Origin: Lingula anatina
Lineage: Eukaryota > Brachiopoda > Lingulata > Lingulida > Lingulidae
Length of the DNA: 56,992 nt
Assembly (NCBI RefSeq): GCF_001039355.2
Contig: NW_019773881.1
Span: 148,977-205,968, forward strand
Reading direction: 5' to 3'
The notes below the pieces were generated by a model. That model searched no databases and had not been told where the DNA came from. It saw only the letters and a program-made list of their open reading frames with translations. Of this stretch, positions 32,205-50,009 are shown piece by piece. Within the stretch, counting starts at the first letter, position 1. Each line of letters opens with the position of its first letter. The translations under genes and the position numbers were made by a program.

Positions 32205-35200
32205 ATGTCTTTACCTCCGCTCCCTCAAAAGTTGAAACCAATTCAACACTATCTTAAGACAGCAAACGAACATGATAAAAGAGATCCTATAGTTGCCTAC
32301 TACTGTGAGTATGATTGTTTGCAAGCTGAATTATTGACTTCACTACCCGTGATTTTTTTAATCTTACACTGCACCATGATGTCAACAGAGACTTTGTTGG
32401 TTCATATACATTTCCTCTAATGGCTCTGTGCGTTACCGACACCGCTTGGTAACTCATTTAGGCAACTCAAGATCCAGTGTGATAAATATTTGTCATTTTG
32501 TTTGTGTTTTTTTCCAAAGTAAGTTATAGGAACAAAACAATTACAGCTCTCGGTTATATTCTCCTCTGTCCTAGCTGTTACAGCTCTGTATGTCAAAATT
32601 TGACAAAATGAAGAAATACAATGACTAGTACTTTCACTTGCAGTGTCTATGATGTTGTTCATGGTGTGAAAGTTTACTCCCATTTCACATGTGTTGATTG
32701 CCTCTAGTTCCGTTCCCCCTTTAACCATTTACCAGTATATACTGTACACATGATGGGTATGTATGTCACAGTGTCAGTAAATAAAGTACCAGACATGTAC
32801 CAGTACCATTAAACCTCACTGAACCTTAAGAAATTTTGTTATGTTTTTATTTGTAGTACTAAGTAATTTGTGCACACTTGCAGGTCGGATGTATGCAGTT
32901 CAAAGAGGAATGCAATTGGACAGAACATCTCCAGAATGCAAGGATTTTTTGTTCAAACTGATGGATTTGTTAGAACAGGTATATATGCATATTATTATTA
33001 TTATTATTTCTACTGTATATTTGTTGAATTACAGATTTAGCTTAGTGTTGCAAGTTGATGTGGATTTGTCAGAGATGACCATCATAAATTTGACCCCTTG
33101 TCTCCAAACTAAGCACAGAATTTGACAACAACTTGAAACAAATTTTCAAAAAATTCATTCATTCACCAGGGCAATATACCCTGACTTACCAATTCCTTGT
33201 TTACACCAACAGTACATTTTTAAATTCTCTCTGACACCAGCAAGCTGTGTGAACATAGTAAGTAAACTTCATGCAGAATGCTTACACTGAAAACTAACGT
33301 GAAGGCTAAGTAACCTTCACTTGGCAAAACACAAATTAATGACAATACATTATTTTTATTCTTCTTATGTTTGGCTGCTATGGTTTTACACTCCCCAGAG
33401 ATATTAGCAGGTCCTAAAACCAGTCAGTTTTGCCAGTCTATAATATGAAAACTGAAAGAAGTAAATTTTTCAACTTAGTAAGGTTGCATTAATCAAAATA
33501 TAATTTTTTCTATACAGCCTTGCAATTCTTTATAGCCAAGAATTGTGATTTTTGTTGCATAAAAATACATGTAATTATGTACAGCTATTAAACATGGTAT
33601 AATTTCTATTTATAATGGTGAATAACTAAGATAATGAGATTTATTTTGTATTTTAAGACTAAGCAAACCTTAGAAGATAACGAAGCTCTCACCAATGAAG
33701 TTGTTGGCCAAGCCCATTTAGAGAACTATGCTCTGAAGGTGTTCTTGTTTGCTGACAATGAGGACAGAGCAGGAAGGTTTTCAAAGTAAGTTTAAGGGTG
33801 CGTTTAAAATGAATCTATCATACTAGCTACTGCACACTAACTCCAGTGGGACTCTTGCTGAATCCAATCAGATTAACGTGCCTCCTCTTGTTTTCACTTG
33901 TAATTACCAGCTTTAATTTTCTGTATTCAGCTCAATGCCAGAAGGAGGCATGCTATACTGTTCATCTGAAGGCATTCAGCGGAAGTCCCCATGGAGTTAG
34001 TGGCATAGATTCATTGTGAACAGACATTAGTGTGGTCAGAGTTTTGAAATTTAAATTTATCTATAAGAAAATCTGATTTTTATGTACAGACACAGATGTG
34101 TCTGTACATATAGCCATCATCTGCGTCTGTCGTCGCCGTCGTCGTCGCCGTGCACTTTTACCGATAACACGATAAGTGGAAAACCATTTTACCTTTTGAC
34201 TTGAAACTTGCAGAACTGATGAATATTCATAATACGCAGGTCTAGTTCGAAAATCAGCATGATCGGGTCACTTTTAGGGAATTTATGCTGTTTTTCCACT
34301 TTTTTCAGCATATATGCAGCACCGATAACACGATAAGTGGAAAACCATTTTACCTTTTGACTTGAAACTTACAGAACTGATGAATATTCATAATACGCAG
34401 GTCAAGTTNNNNNNNNNNNNNNNNNNNNNNNNNNNNNNNNNNNNNNNNNNNNNNNNNNNNNNNNNNNNNNNNNNNNNNNNNNNNNNNNNNNNNNNNNNNN
34501 NNNNNNNNNNNNNNNNNNNNNNNNNNNNNNNNNNNNNNNNNNNNNNNNNNNNNNNNNNNNNNNNNNNNNNNNNNNNNNNNNNNNNNNNNNNNNNNNNNNN
34601 NNNNNNNNNNNNNNNNNNNNNNNNNNNNNNNNNNNNNNNNNNNNNNNNNNNNNNNNNNNNNNNNNNNNNNNNNNNNNNNNNNNNNNNNNNNNNNNNNNNN
34701 NNNNNNNNNNNNNNNNNNNNNNNNNNNNNNNNNNNNNNNNNNNNNNNNNNNNNNNNNNNNNNNNNNNNNNNNNNNNNNNNNNNNNNNNNNNNNNNNNNNN
34801 NNNNNNNNNNNNNNNNNNNNNNNNNNNNNNNNNNNNNNNNNNNNNNNNNNNNNNNNNNNNNNNNNNNNNNNNNNNNNNNNNNNNNNNNNNNNNNNNNNNN
34901 NNNNNNNNNNNNNNNNNNNNNNNNNNNNNNNNNNNNNNNNNNNNNNNNNNNNNNNNNNNNNNNNNNNNNNNNNNNNNNNNNNNNNNNNNNNNNNNNNNNN
35001 NNNNNNNNNNNNNNNNNNNNNNNNNNNNNNNNNNNNNNNNNNNNNNNNNNNNNNNNNNNTATTATTATTTTTTTTTTTTTTTGCAGTTAAACAGTTTTTT
35101 GTGAAAATTTAATTTTTCACATATTGGCATTTTCAAGGTGTGACTTTAAAGTTCCATGATCTTGAAGACTTTTGCTTGTCACATTTTCTGAATGTCCATG

Positions 35201-37489
35201 TTACTAATATTTTATTAATAACATTTGATTGTCATTATGCTGTTAAACATTATTTAATGTTGTATCAAAATTTGAAGAAACCCCTATTTTGGGCACTGCT
35301 CCTATGATGACCATTTAAGGGAAATCATGTCACTTACTGTTCTCAAACTTATAGGAAAGAAACATGGGACTAAAATACAGCTTCAATAGGCAACGCAGTC
35401 TGTTTGGTAAATTTTTCTGGCAATTTAACAGTTTTTTTGTGAAAATTTAATTTTTCACTTATTTGCATCTTTATTTTCTGTTCTTTGTCTGTACATTTGA
35501 CAGCTTTGCTGCCTTGTTCAAACATGCATACACAGTAAATGTACATTTGATCATATTTTCATCTATTTAAGGTTGTTTTTATTTCAACTCTGTCATTTGT
35601 TTTTTGTTGTTGTTCAACATTGTCTTTGAATATTGGTGTAGTGTTTTATGCTAGGTAACAACAATATCTGGATGAAGAAATTGTCAAATTTGCTAAATTC
35701 AAACTTAGGTTACTGAGGTTAGAGATAGCATGTGTGATCCAGCAAGATAATTTAGCTGCACACTAAAATTTGTTTAATCTTTTACTTTTCTTTACTGCTC
35801 ATGAAATTAAAACTCAGTGGTGAAGTAACTAGTCATTACATTTATTGTTGTTGTTTTTTTTCATTTCAGAAATGTGGTAAAATCATTTTACACTGCTGGG
35901 ATGCTGTTTGATGTACTCTCAGTGTTTGGAGAATTAAGTGAAGATGTAAGTGACCTCTTGCTACCCAGTAAATAAATAAATGACATTATGGTCTTTTGTA
36001 TTCCATTTCATAAAATTTCAGAAGTATTAAAATGGTGGCCAAAATTTTGAAAGTGTTAACAATAAAAGTACTATTTTATGAGTAAAAAATTTTAAAGATA
36101 TTGGGGAAAAATGATTAAATATTTGAATGAATCAATTTATTAATAAACTAAATGGACTGTCATTTTACGTGAAGTCATATTATACAGAAGGGAGATTAAA
36201 ATTTTAAAAGATAAATGCAAATCCAAGACTTACAGATAATGTTTCAGAATGCACAAAGTATTTCACCAAAACCTTTTCATTTTAGATTGAGAACAATCAA
36301 AGGTATGCAAAATGGAAAGCAACATATATTCATAATTGTTTAAAAAATGGGATCCAGCCTCATCCAGGTCCCCTGCCAGAGGAAGGAGAGGGAGAGGAGG
36401 AGGGACTGGGGGGAGGTAAGTGCCTCTTCACCCACACTGGCACCATGAAATTAACAATAATAACCAGAAAATAACACAGAAAGCTGTTTAATGTCTGTGT
36501 TTTTTTCCCAACTATCTTCATTTTCATTTTGTGCAATACAAAGAATAATCACTGGAAAATTATTTTCATTCAAAGCGTATTCATAAATTTTGTTGAGAAA
36601 ATTGTATGTTTGCTCTTATTTCATTGATAAAATGTGCCATATACAGTACATCTGTATGTATGTATGTCAAAACAACATTTGTGTTTATATATGTGTGATT
36701 CAATTTGTACATTTTTCTATAGCAACAGGTGGCCCAGGCCTAGGCTTCAGTAATGTGTCCCAGCCTGGACCCTCCCATCCTGGACCCTCCCAGCCTGGTC
36801 CATCTTCTTCCACCTCATCCCATCATTTCCCTGCAGCAGGAGGCAGTGGTGGTACACTCTACCCTCCCCCTTCAGCTGGTACACACGCACCATCTAACAC
36901 ACCAGCTGCCACACCCACAGCACAACCACAACCACTTCAACCACAACCAGGACCAGCAACCAGCACTTGGACTCCTCAACCAGGTTAAGTTTTTAAAAGA
37001 TCTTTTATTTTTCTAAAAAGTTGTACTTAATGGTAGTGATAAAAAATGGTGCTTGTAACTTCAGTGATATATTATACTAGGTTGTTAAAAAGATTTTGGA
37101 AATAGAAAATATTACTGTGGCTGGTATAATCTGTGTTGTTAATGCAGCAGTATTTATTGTATATTGGTTGATTTATAATTCAGTCCATGTCCCGTTATTT
37201 CCTGCCTAACATTGTGTCAGTCTTCAAGATAGAACACATCAAAAGCACATGTTTAATGTTATTCATTAAACTATATAGTTTGTTAAAGATCGCATTAATT
37301 TCATAAAATCAGAAAATTCACTCACGAGTTCTTTTTCTTCCAGGGAACGTTCAGCTTAACTCGGCCCAGTACCAGAAAGCTATCAAATACTGCAAATTTG
37401 CAGGTAGTGCATTACAGTATGAAGACAGTGCAACTGCTATTGACAATTTACAAAAAGCTTTAAAATTACTTACTACAGGAAAAGAATGA
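32205..37489 (+). CDS. VTA1: VTA1 homologue, ESCRT-III/Vps4 cofactor (311 aa)
   Basis: Exons 32205-32304, 32884-32978, 33658-33785, 35870-35945, 36286-36415, 36723-36983, 37344-37489 (TGA), all phase-compatible. Length 311 against about 307 in human. The N-terminal MIT-like module reads LPQKLKPIQHYLKTANEHDKRDPIVAYYC, GMQLDRTSPECKDFLFKLMD, LENYALKVFLFADNEDRAGRF, FYTAGMLFDVLSVFGEL and RYAKWKATYIHNCLKNG. A Pro/Ser/Gln-rich linker follows with PSAGTHAPSNTPA. The C-terminal VSL domain is AQYQKAIKYCKFAGSALQYED and TAIDNLQKALKLLTTGKE. VTA1 stimulates the Vps4 ATPase in multivesicular-body sorting. The linker holds three short SQPGPS-type repeats. Confidence 0.96.
33800..34025. mobile_element. Fold-back element in a VTA1 intron
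   Basis: 'aatgaatctat' and 'cactaactcca' at 33808-33846 recur inverted at 33990-34016 ('tggagttagtg', 'atagattcatt'), with further pairing to 'gctgaat' / 'attcagc'. TTA occurs just outside both ends, so it may be Harbinger-like, but the outer ends are too diverged to fix. Confidence 0.5.
34080..35520. repeat. Complex dispersed repeat with 161-bp tandem unit and gap
   Basis: Starts with an inverted 'tgtacagacacag' / 'gtgtctgtaca' pair and a CGTCGTCGCCG-rich stretch. A unit beginning CCGATAACACGATAAGTGG follows at 34161 and again at 34322 (period 161 bp). After the N run the sequence carries the same 3' end as the copies at 1-360 and 3402-3472. No open frame of note. Class unknown. Confidence 0.65.
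34409..35059. other. Assembly gap, 651 Ns
   Basis: Run of N within the tandem 161-bp repeat, in the intron between VTA1 exons 3 and 4. No exon is needed here, because the flanking exons join in frame (AA|A). Confidence 0.99.
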
Positions 37490-39575
37490 ATATACTAATG
37501 TGGCAAAATTTGCATCTAATGCCATCACATAAGACTGAACTATTGACTGTGATTTTCACTGGGACTTGTAAACACATCTTACCAGGTAGCAGTTGGTGTG
37601 TACATATGTAATACATTGTGTGTATTTAAAGCATGCAGAATATGCAAAAAGAAGAAAAAGAAAGAAGAAAATAGCTTTAATTCAATAGGAAGTACTCAGC
37701 ACAAATAGATTTAAAGGGATGCAGTAGACAGGTTTTTAAAAATATGAAGGACATAATAGGTTTGAAATTTACTCGTTTGAACCCTTTTGCCTAGATGAGT
37801 TTTAAAGTGGGTTTCAAGAATCCATCACCAATGTGTATTGTCAAAAGGTGGGTCAGAAAAGATCCCTCATATACTTGGCTTTTACCTGGATGAAAAAGTT
37901 GTTTCAGTCGACTATGAGCTACATCTGAACCAGGCACCCACTGAATGAATGCAATGGGAAGTATCTGACAATTAGCCAATATTCTGCTAAATATTAAACA
38001 CATATTCTTCTTTTGCATTGCTGTGGAAGTACCAGTTGATATCTGTTTACAAACAGACGTGTTATGGATAAACGCTATAATAGTTATGTAAACGTACTTA
38101 GTACTTGGTAATATCAACATTTCAAATTTTTATTTGACATTTCGTTGTTGTTCAAAAGACATTTATGGTAAGTATAACATTTTCATGAAGAAATTTAACA
38201 AAATAACGTACTCTGAATTTTGATGAAAATTGAGAAGAAAGATTTTCAAAAAATTATAAAAAGGATGAGTCTCTAGAAAGCGCCCCCTTTACCGCCTTGT
38301 ACATGTTTTTAAAATAAAGATGTTTTGAAAACCTCTTTTTTTGTATTTCCATTAACTGAGGACTAGAATGCAAAAAGGAAACGTTTTACGATGGTACCTA
38401 CTGGACGCTGAATCGACTTGCTTTATTTTGCAAAGAAACTGGAGGAGCGGCAGTTTAAACGGAGTTATCATTTGGCTGATTCAGCGTTACCAGTGTCAAA
38501 ATTATCGCAAAAATGGGGAATAATCGTTTACCATTTGAACTGTGGGTTTGAAGCAAAAAGGCGAAATTGCTTCTCGGTTGTTGCGGTAACCAGATATGCA
38601 CCCACATATCGCTTCGGCTAATGGTTTACTCGTTTGAAAAGTCAAAAAGGTACTACTGCATTCACACATAAGAGGAAATAAATATTCTGACAAAGGGCTG
38701 TCATGCAGATTCAATGTAAGGCATCCATGATACAAACGAGTGAAAGCATTATCAAAATAATTTTCTTGCTCAAAAATTCGCCACCACCTTTCAGTGCAAC
38801 ACGTCCGTATTGTTGTCAATAAACAATATTTTTTGTACAGTGTGGTATATTGCGTTTACAGGCGAATATTATTATTTTTCAATATAAACGATATAACGTT
38901 GTGGCACAGAGGTGAGGCTGAGCGTCTCAGTCATTTAGTGTTAACCGCAGCTCAATTCACTGATTGGCGTTTTGGTCCCAAGTTTTATCTGCCTCGTTTG
39001 CAGACGAATGTTGAAAATGCCGCTAAACACCTGAGTACTGTGGGGCTTTGGCAAGCATCTGTTTGTTTTACCTGAAACCTTACCTGGCTGATTGAGAGAG
39101 ACGCGTGTCTGAGGTGAGAAGACTTACTGGTGCACTGTATCAGATAAATCAATATCCAACCCACAAGTTATATATTAGACGCAAAAACACCATCTATCTA
39201 TGGATGCTTTCATTAGATTTGTACGACAGGTTTGGCGGAAATATTTATTATAATTCATTCCGGAATTCAAACAGGTAGCATCAACGTAGAGTTCGCACAG
39301 ACCTACGTCATAACTTTGGCAGCCTCTCAGTATTTCAAAGATCAAATACCTGCAGTTGCCGTAAGGTTTCTTTAGCATGTTTCAGGGCGGTCTCGTTGCG
39401 AGCATTGCTTCTAAACGGCTTCGAATGAACTGAGTATTGATGGGTAAAGTAGATGATTGATAACGGCTTATTCACTTGTGAATATCATTATTGACTATGT
39501 TATTTAGGTGACTTTTTCAATATTGAACTTTGTACCAGTGATCGAGCTGCTGAATTCTCAAGTGGTAAATCACCC
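37490..39575. other. VTA1 3' UTR and upstream region of the Ly6-like gene
   Basis: AATAAA at 38313-38318 is the likely VTA1 poly(A) signal. From about 38390 onward CpG content rises and short ORFs appear on both strands, but none resembles a known family. This stretch probably includes the promoter and 5' UTR of the next gene. Confidence 0.55.
38313..38318 (+). terminator. Poly(A) signal AATAAA of VTA1
   Basis: Follows the VTA1 stop by about 820 bp and is followed by a T-rich tract (cctctttttttgtatttcc). Confidence 0.55.
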
Positions 39576-41734
39576 ATGGGAATAAGTGTGATCCACTGCT
39601 GCTGTTTTATCGCATTATTAGGTAAGTGTTGGCAAGAATTATACAACAGAAACCAAGCCTGCAATATTACTTGAATGTGCTCAGCCATCAGATGCTGCAC
39701 CCGTGCAACTTTGTTGTATTCTTAACATGTTCTGTTACCTCCAATTGAGGTCCGACTGTTTAGTGTCGATGTTATCCTTTTTTTAATAAGAAGTGGAATA
39801 TGGCAATTAACTTCAGTATTTAGTTTTAAAATTTTTTTAACAATGATGACATGAGTTAATGTATTTCGAGATATTCCTCGATCCTCTACTGAATCAAACA
39901 AATGGTGCATGTATTTAGATTGAAGGTTTTACCTCGTTTAATTAATGTCAGATCTATAGGCGAATCTCTTAATACCCGTCTTCTAACAAATCAGTGTAAA
40001 CTGCACACTCATAACCAAACAATGAAACTAGTACTTTTTCTTTGAATAATTTTTTTATTTAAATAACTTTTTGCCTTGTATAGCAATAAATCATAAATGC
40101 AAAGTTAGAAGACTCAAGAGCAATATAATAATATACGTTTAAAGACCTAAACCGTGACTATAAAGAGCAAATTGGAGAAGATCCACAACGTTGGTAAACA
40201 TTCAATAAGATATAATGGACACACTGGGCAACGAGACTTTGTTTTCTTATCCTTTTCTTGTAATAACGTTGGATGTATTTGGACATCTTATTTCAAAATA
40301 TAATCTAGATAATGTGTTCAGATACAGAGTTTTGAGCGAAAAAGGTGAAGTTGAGATAGATCATTAAAAACACATAAACAGCGCGACCAAACCCATTTTA
40401 AATCTGACTTTCAAGAAAAAAAAACGTCTTCTTTAACCAGGATAGTTCACTGAAAAGCGTAGTTTCACGCAATTATTTGAAAAATATCTTTTATCTTTTG
40501 AATCTTGATCCAATATTCATACTTTTGGTCCAACATTTTTTGTAGTATTCATCGATGTATTTCCCAAAGGTTCTTTAAGGATCCTTGTCCAATTTCTTTT
40601 ATTATGCCAAATGAATGGAGACGCACGGTTCCGTCACTACTGGGAGATAAAGCTACTTTGTTTTTCCCTTAAGTGCACCGGTGAACCGCACTGGGGGAAA
40701 TTTCACGCAAATCGCTTGTTACACATCCGCTGATATCAAAATGGTAATCTTTTGCATTTCGTCGCATGTCTGTAGGAGGCGAATTGACTGGTTTAATTCC
40801 ACGATTCAATCAGTAATAACAGTCCTGGCGCATATTTCGCCGTTTCAGGTAAAGCTTGTTGTCTAAAACGAAGGTTGTCTAGTTGTAGAAGACATTTTCC
40901 ACTAACCAAAAATATCTTTTCAAAACAACAGAAACAACATTTCTAGGACAAAACTGATGGGCTCTTCCCCAATCGCCAATAGGAATAAATAAACTCCCTA
41001 CTCCCACTGTATTATTGCCGACGAAAATGATATAGTCTAGTCCATCTACATGCATGAATAGGACGCGTTAGGCAATCTGTATGAATTGGTGTCAGGGGGG
41101 AAATGATCATGTTTGCATTAATATCCATATCTTCTAGTGCCAGTCTGTGCTGTGATGTGCTACCAGTGCAAGGAGAGCCGATATGCAGCGTGCAGCGACA
41201 CATTTGACGTTCACAACAACAGCACTCTAATACAGATTGTACAATGTAATGAAGGATGCATGAAGTGGGTAGTATATCATGACAGTGGTAAGAGCAGCGG
41301 CGCGAGTATTTCTTTCTTTCTTTTTTTTAAAGCTTTATGCAGTTCGTTTTGATGTCTGATATCTTATCATATGCGACCAGCGCTGTCATTTTCAAACAGT
41401 TTCATTGAAAAATGACCCCAGTTCAAAGACAAAGACTTATGAAACTATTCCCTGGATACTAATAAATAAGGTCGACTTAAGTGTCTGACAAATTATTCTT
41501 GTTTTCTTCCGAGTCAAATCAGCTGTGGGAGATGGCTGCATGCATATAACCCTGGCAAACAAAACTGCGTCATATTTGATATAAAATTAACTGTAGAGCG
41601 GCAGGTTAATTGCAGATTTGTTGCTAGGTGGCATTTTGGAGTCGTATAATTAGATATAATGGAATAAAACAAAAGCAGTCATAATTGCTAACAAATCCTT
41701 GTAAGGATTTGAAAGATTCTTCTAGTTTATGCAA

Positions 41735-41765
<31 letters not shown>

Positions 41766-42055
41766 GTAATAAAAAACGAATCTTATATTCAGCAAAACAG
41801 TTTATTACAGTCAGCAAAAGAGTGATTTATTGGCATCTTTTCTTTAATAATTCAGGTAGCCAAACTGTAGAAAGAGGTTGTGCTGCTCAAAGAACATTTG
41901 AAGATCGGTGTTCACATGAAGTGCAAGAGCAACTCCATGGCAGCCATTGTTACTGTTCACAAGACCTGTGCAACCAAAGCAGTATTCCTCTAACAAACTC
42001 CTGGATCATTCTTCTACCTTTACTTGGAATAGAAATAATTTCAAGACACATTTAA
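39576..42055 (+). CDS. Ly6/uPAR three-finger protein, quiver/SLEEPLESS-like (131 aa)
   Basis: Exons 39576-39621, 41138-41287 and 41856-42055 (TAA). The first coding exon is only 46 bp; it joins at phase 1 and completes a signal peptide (MGISVIHCCCFIALL then VPVCA). The mature part begins MCYQCKESRYAAC and ends HCYCSQDLCNQ. Ten cysteines are spaced as in Ly6 domains: CxxC, C, C...C, RGC, C, CxC, CN. A hydrophobic tail (SWIILLPLLGIEII) suits a GPI-anchor signal. Quiver-type proteins are GPI-linked surface modulators of channels and receptors; the specific partner is unknown. The first-exon assignment is inferred from frame, donor (gtaagt) and signal-peptide fit. A poly(A) signal is at 42252-42257. 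Confidence 0.8.
41727..41764. repeat. (AAAT)n microsatellite
   Basis: Perfect AAAT-type tetranucleotide repeat in the last intron of the Ly6-like gene, about 90 bp before its final exon. Confidence 0.9.
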
Positions 42056-42941
42056 GGAAAGCTTTATTTTGGAGCATCTATCTTTTTATGAGGCAGGCTA
42101 CAGAAAAATTACAGATGGGAACCACTGAAACACAAAACATGTGGATGTTATCATGTTGGCGTTCAGCTGCACTAATTAAAAAATTGTTTCTCATGTTGCT
42201 AATGGATTAAATATTGTACATTAAAAAAAAAAAAAAAAGAAAAGAGATATGAATAAATTATAATGAAACTCCACACACTTTGTACAATCAGAGATTTATT
42301 TAGAGTTACAGAGTCACAATCATAACAACTTTACATCTTTGTGAACAAGGATATACTGTGTGTAGTATGCTTTGTCTCAGGGTAATATTACATACTTGTC
42401 CAATCTTTATAAACATTTCAATCACTTTTCAGTATTCAGTTTCAAGAGTATTGGACAAATTTATTATCCATACAAAATGATAAACTGCTTCTACATAATT
42501 CAAACTGATAATTGCCATTAAAATATTTATGGCACGACCAAGTATTTTATCTTGTTAATACCCCTCCCAAAAAATATAATAATAATAACAATAAATAATA
42601 AACACTTACAAAGACATTTCACAAGTTAAGTCGTACAGTTCACCAAGTAGGAATGTTGCATACTTTTTTATGAACTTTATGTTATTTCTCAGTTAAATTC
42701 AAATTCAAATCCATCATGTACTGTACTGCAATTATATAAACACGGATAAAGCCAATAAATCAACAGAGATGCTGGTACATTAAGTCTTCAGACAGTTACA
42801 AATTTCAATAACAGTTTTTTGCACAGGATTATACACACCTACAAGTGGAGATAAGATTATATTACCCTTGCCTGGACATCACACCCACTATGGTAAAACA
42901 ATGGACTCTAATGTCCTCCTTTTTTCATAAATACGCCCTCT
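42056..42941. other. Convergent 3' UTRs (Ly6-like and cathepsin D)
   Basis: AATAAA at 42252-42257 (+) and TTTATT at 42296-42301 (minus-strand signal) lie within 50 bp of each other, so the two 3' ends probably meet or overlap. No coding sequence seen. Confidence 0.6.
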
Positions 42942-49065
<6,124 letters not shown>

Positions 49066-50009
49066 CTGGAAAATAATTTTGTATGAAAATATAATTTACA
49101 AAGGAATTTTCTTTATGGTGATGGAAAATATACCTGCATGCAAGGTTTTCCCCGAGAGAGATACCCTGCTGTCATTTGGACGGCCATTGGGCTCAAAGGA
49201 CAGCCTATATTTCCAAAAACAGCTGGATGGCTTACAAAATTTTGGGTTGGCTGGTTTGACTTGCTTAGGTTGGACTCCCTAAGAATTGATGACCAAATTA
49301 CAGATTCACAGTTTGGACTCCCTGTACCCCAAATCCTGGGAACACCTCACCTGCATATTATATCTACAGAATATCTTAATCTTTATTTCTGATAGTCAAC
49401 CATAGGTTTTTCTTGCTTTTCAAAAAATGACCATGCAATACCGATTAAAGTAATAAAGTTATCAATTTATATAAAAGTAAAAACATGCAACATTTGTGGT
49501 AAATTTAAGCTAACAGTAGATACCTAGAGATTTCTAATTTCAAATGTTAATGAAATCAATTTGAAGATTATGTATAAAAAAATGTCAAATAGNTTAGTTT
49601 GTGGGTTAAACTGAAATTTAGTAACATATTCTCAATGGCAAATGGCTGGTTTAAATAGGTAAATTTTCAATTAATTTTAAAAAGTCATCAGTTTTGAAAT
49701 ATTTGCTTATGAAGTGGCTTTATTGACCGAAGCTGAAAATCAAGCCAAAAATGGCCAAAACATATAATATCATATTATAATTATATCCAATGATTTCTTT
49801 TGGGATTGTTGCCTTCAATCTTAATATCTCCTATATATGCAACAATATTATGAATTTGGTTGAAATCTGTTGACCCCCACCTTGCCACCCTCTGACTGGT
49901 CTTATCATGGACACACACTTAAGCCTAGTAATAAAGCAAACTGATTCAGATTGTATCCAAATTCAAATAATAATTTTGAATATATGGTAGAATTGTAGTC
50001 AAGTCTCAC
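49066..50009. other. Single-N gap between cathepsin D and CFAP44
   Basis: N at 49593. No exon of either gene is readable here, although cathepsin D should continue to the right and CFAP44 to the left. ORFs at 49058-49392 (+) show no family resemblance. Best read as an unsized gap or a misjoin. Confidence 0.65.

Noticed and set aside
34362-35090. 242-residue open frame
   Set aside because: Almost entirely Ns; an artefact of the gap.
38418-39075. Possible genes in the CpG-richer stretch upstream of the Ly6-like gene
   Set aside because: Short ORFs on both strands with no motif, no splice-linked continuation and no start context; more likely promoter/5' UTR.
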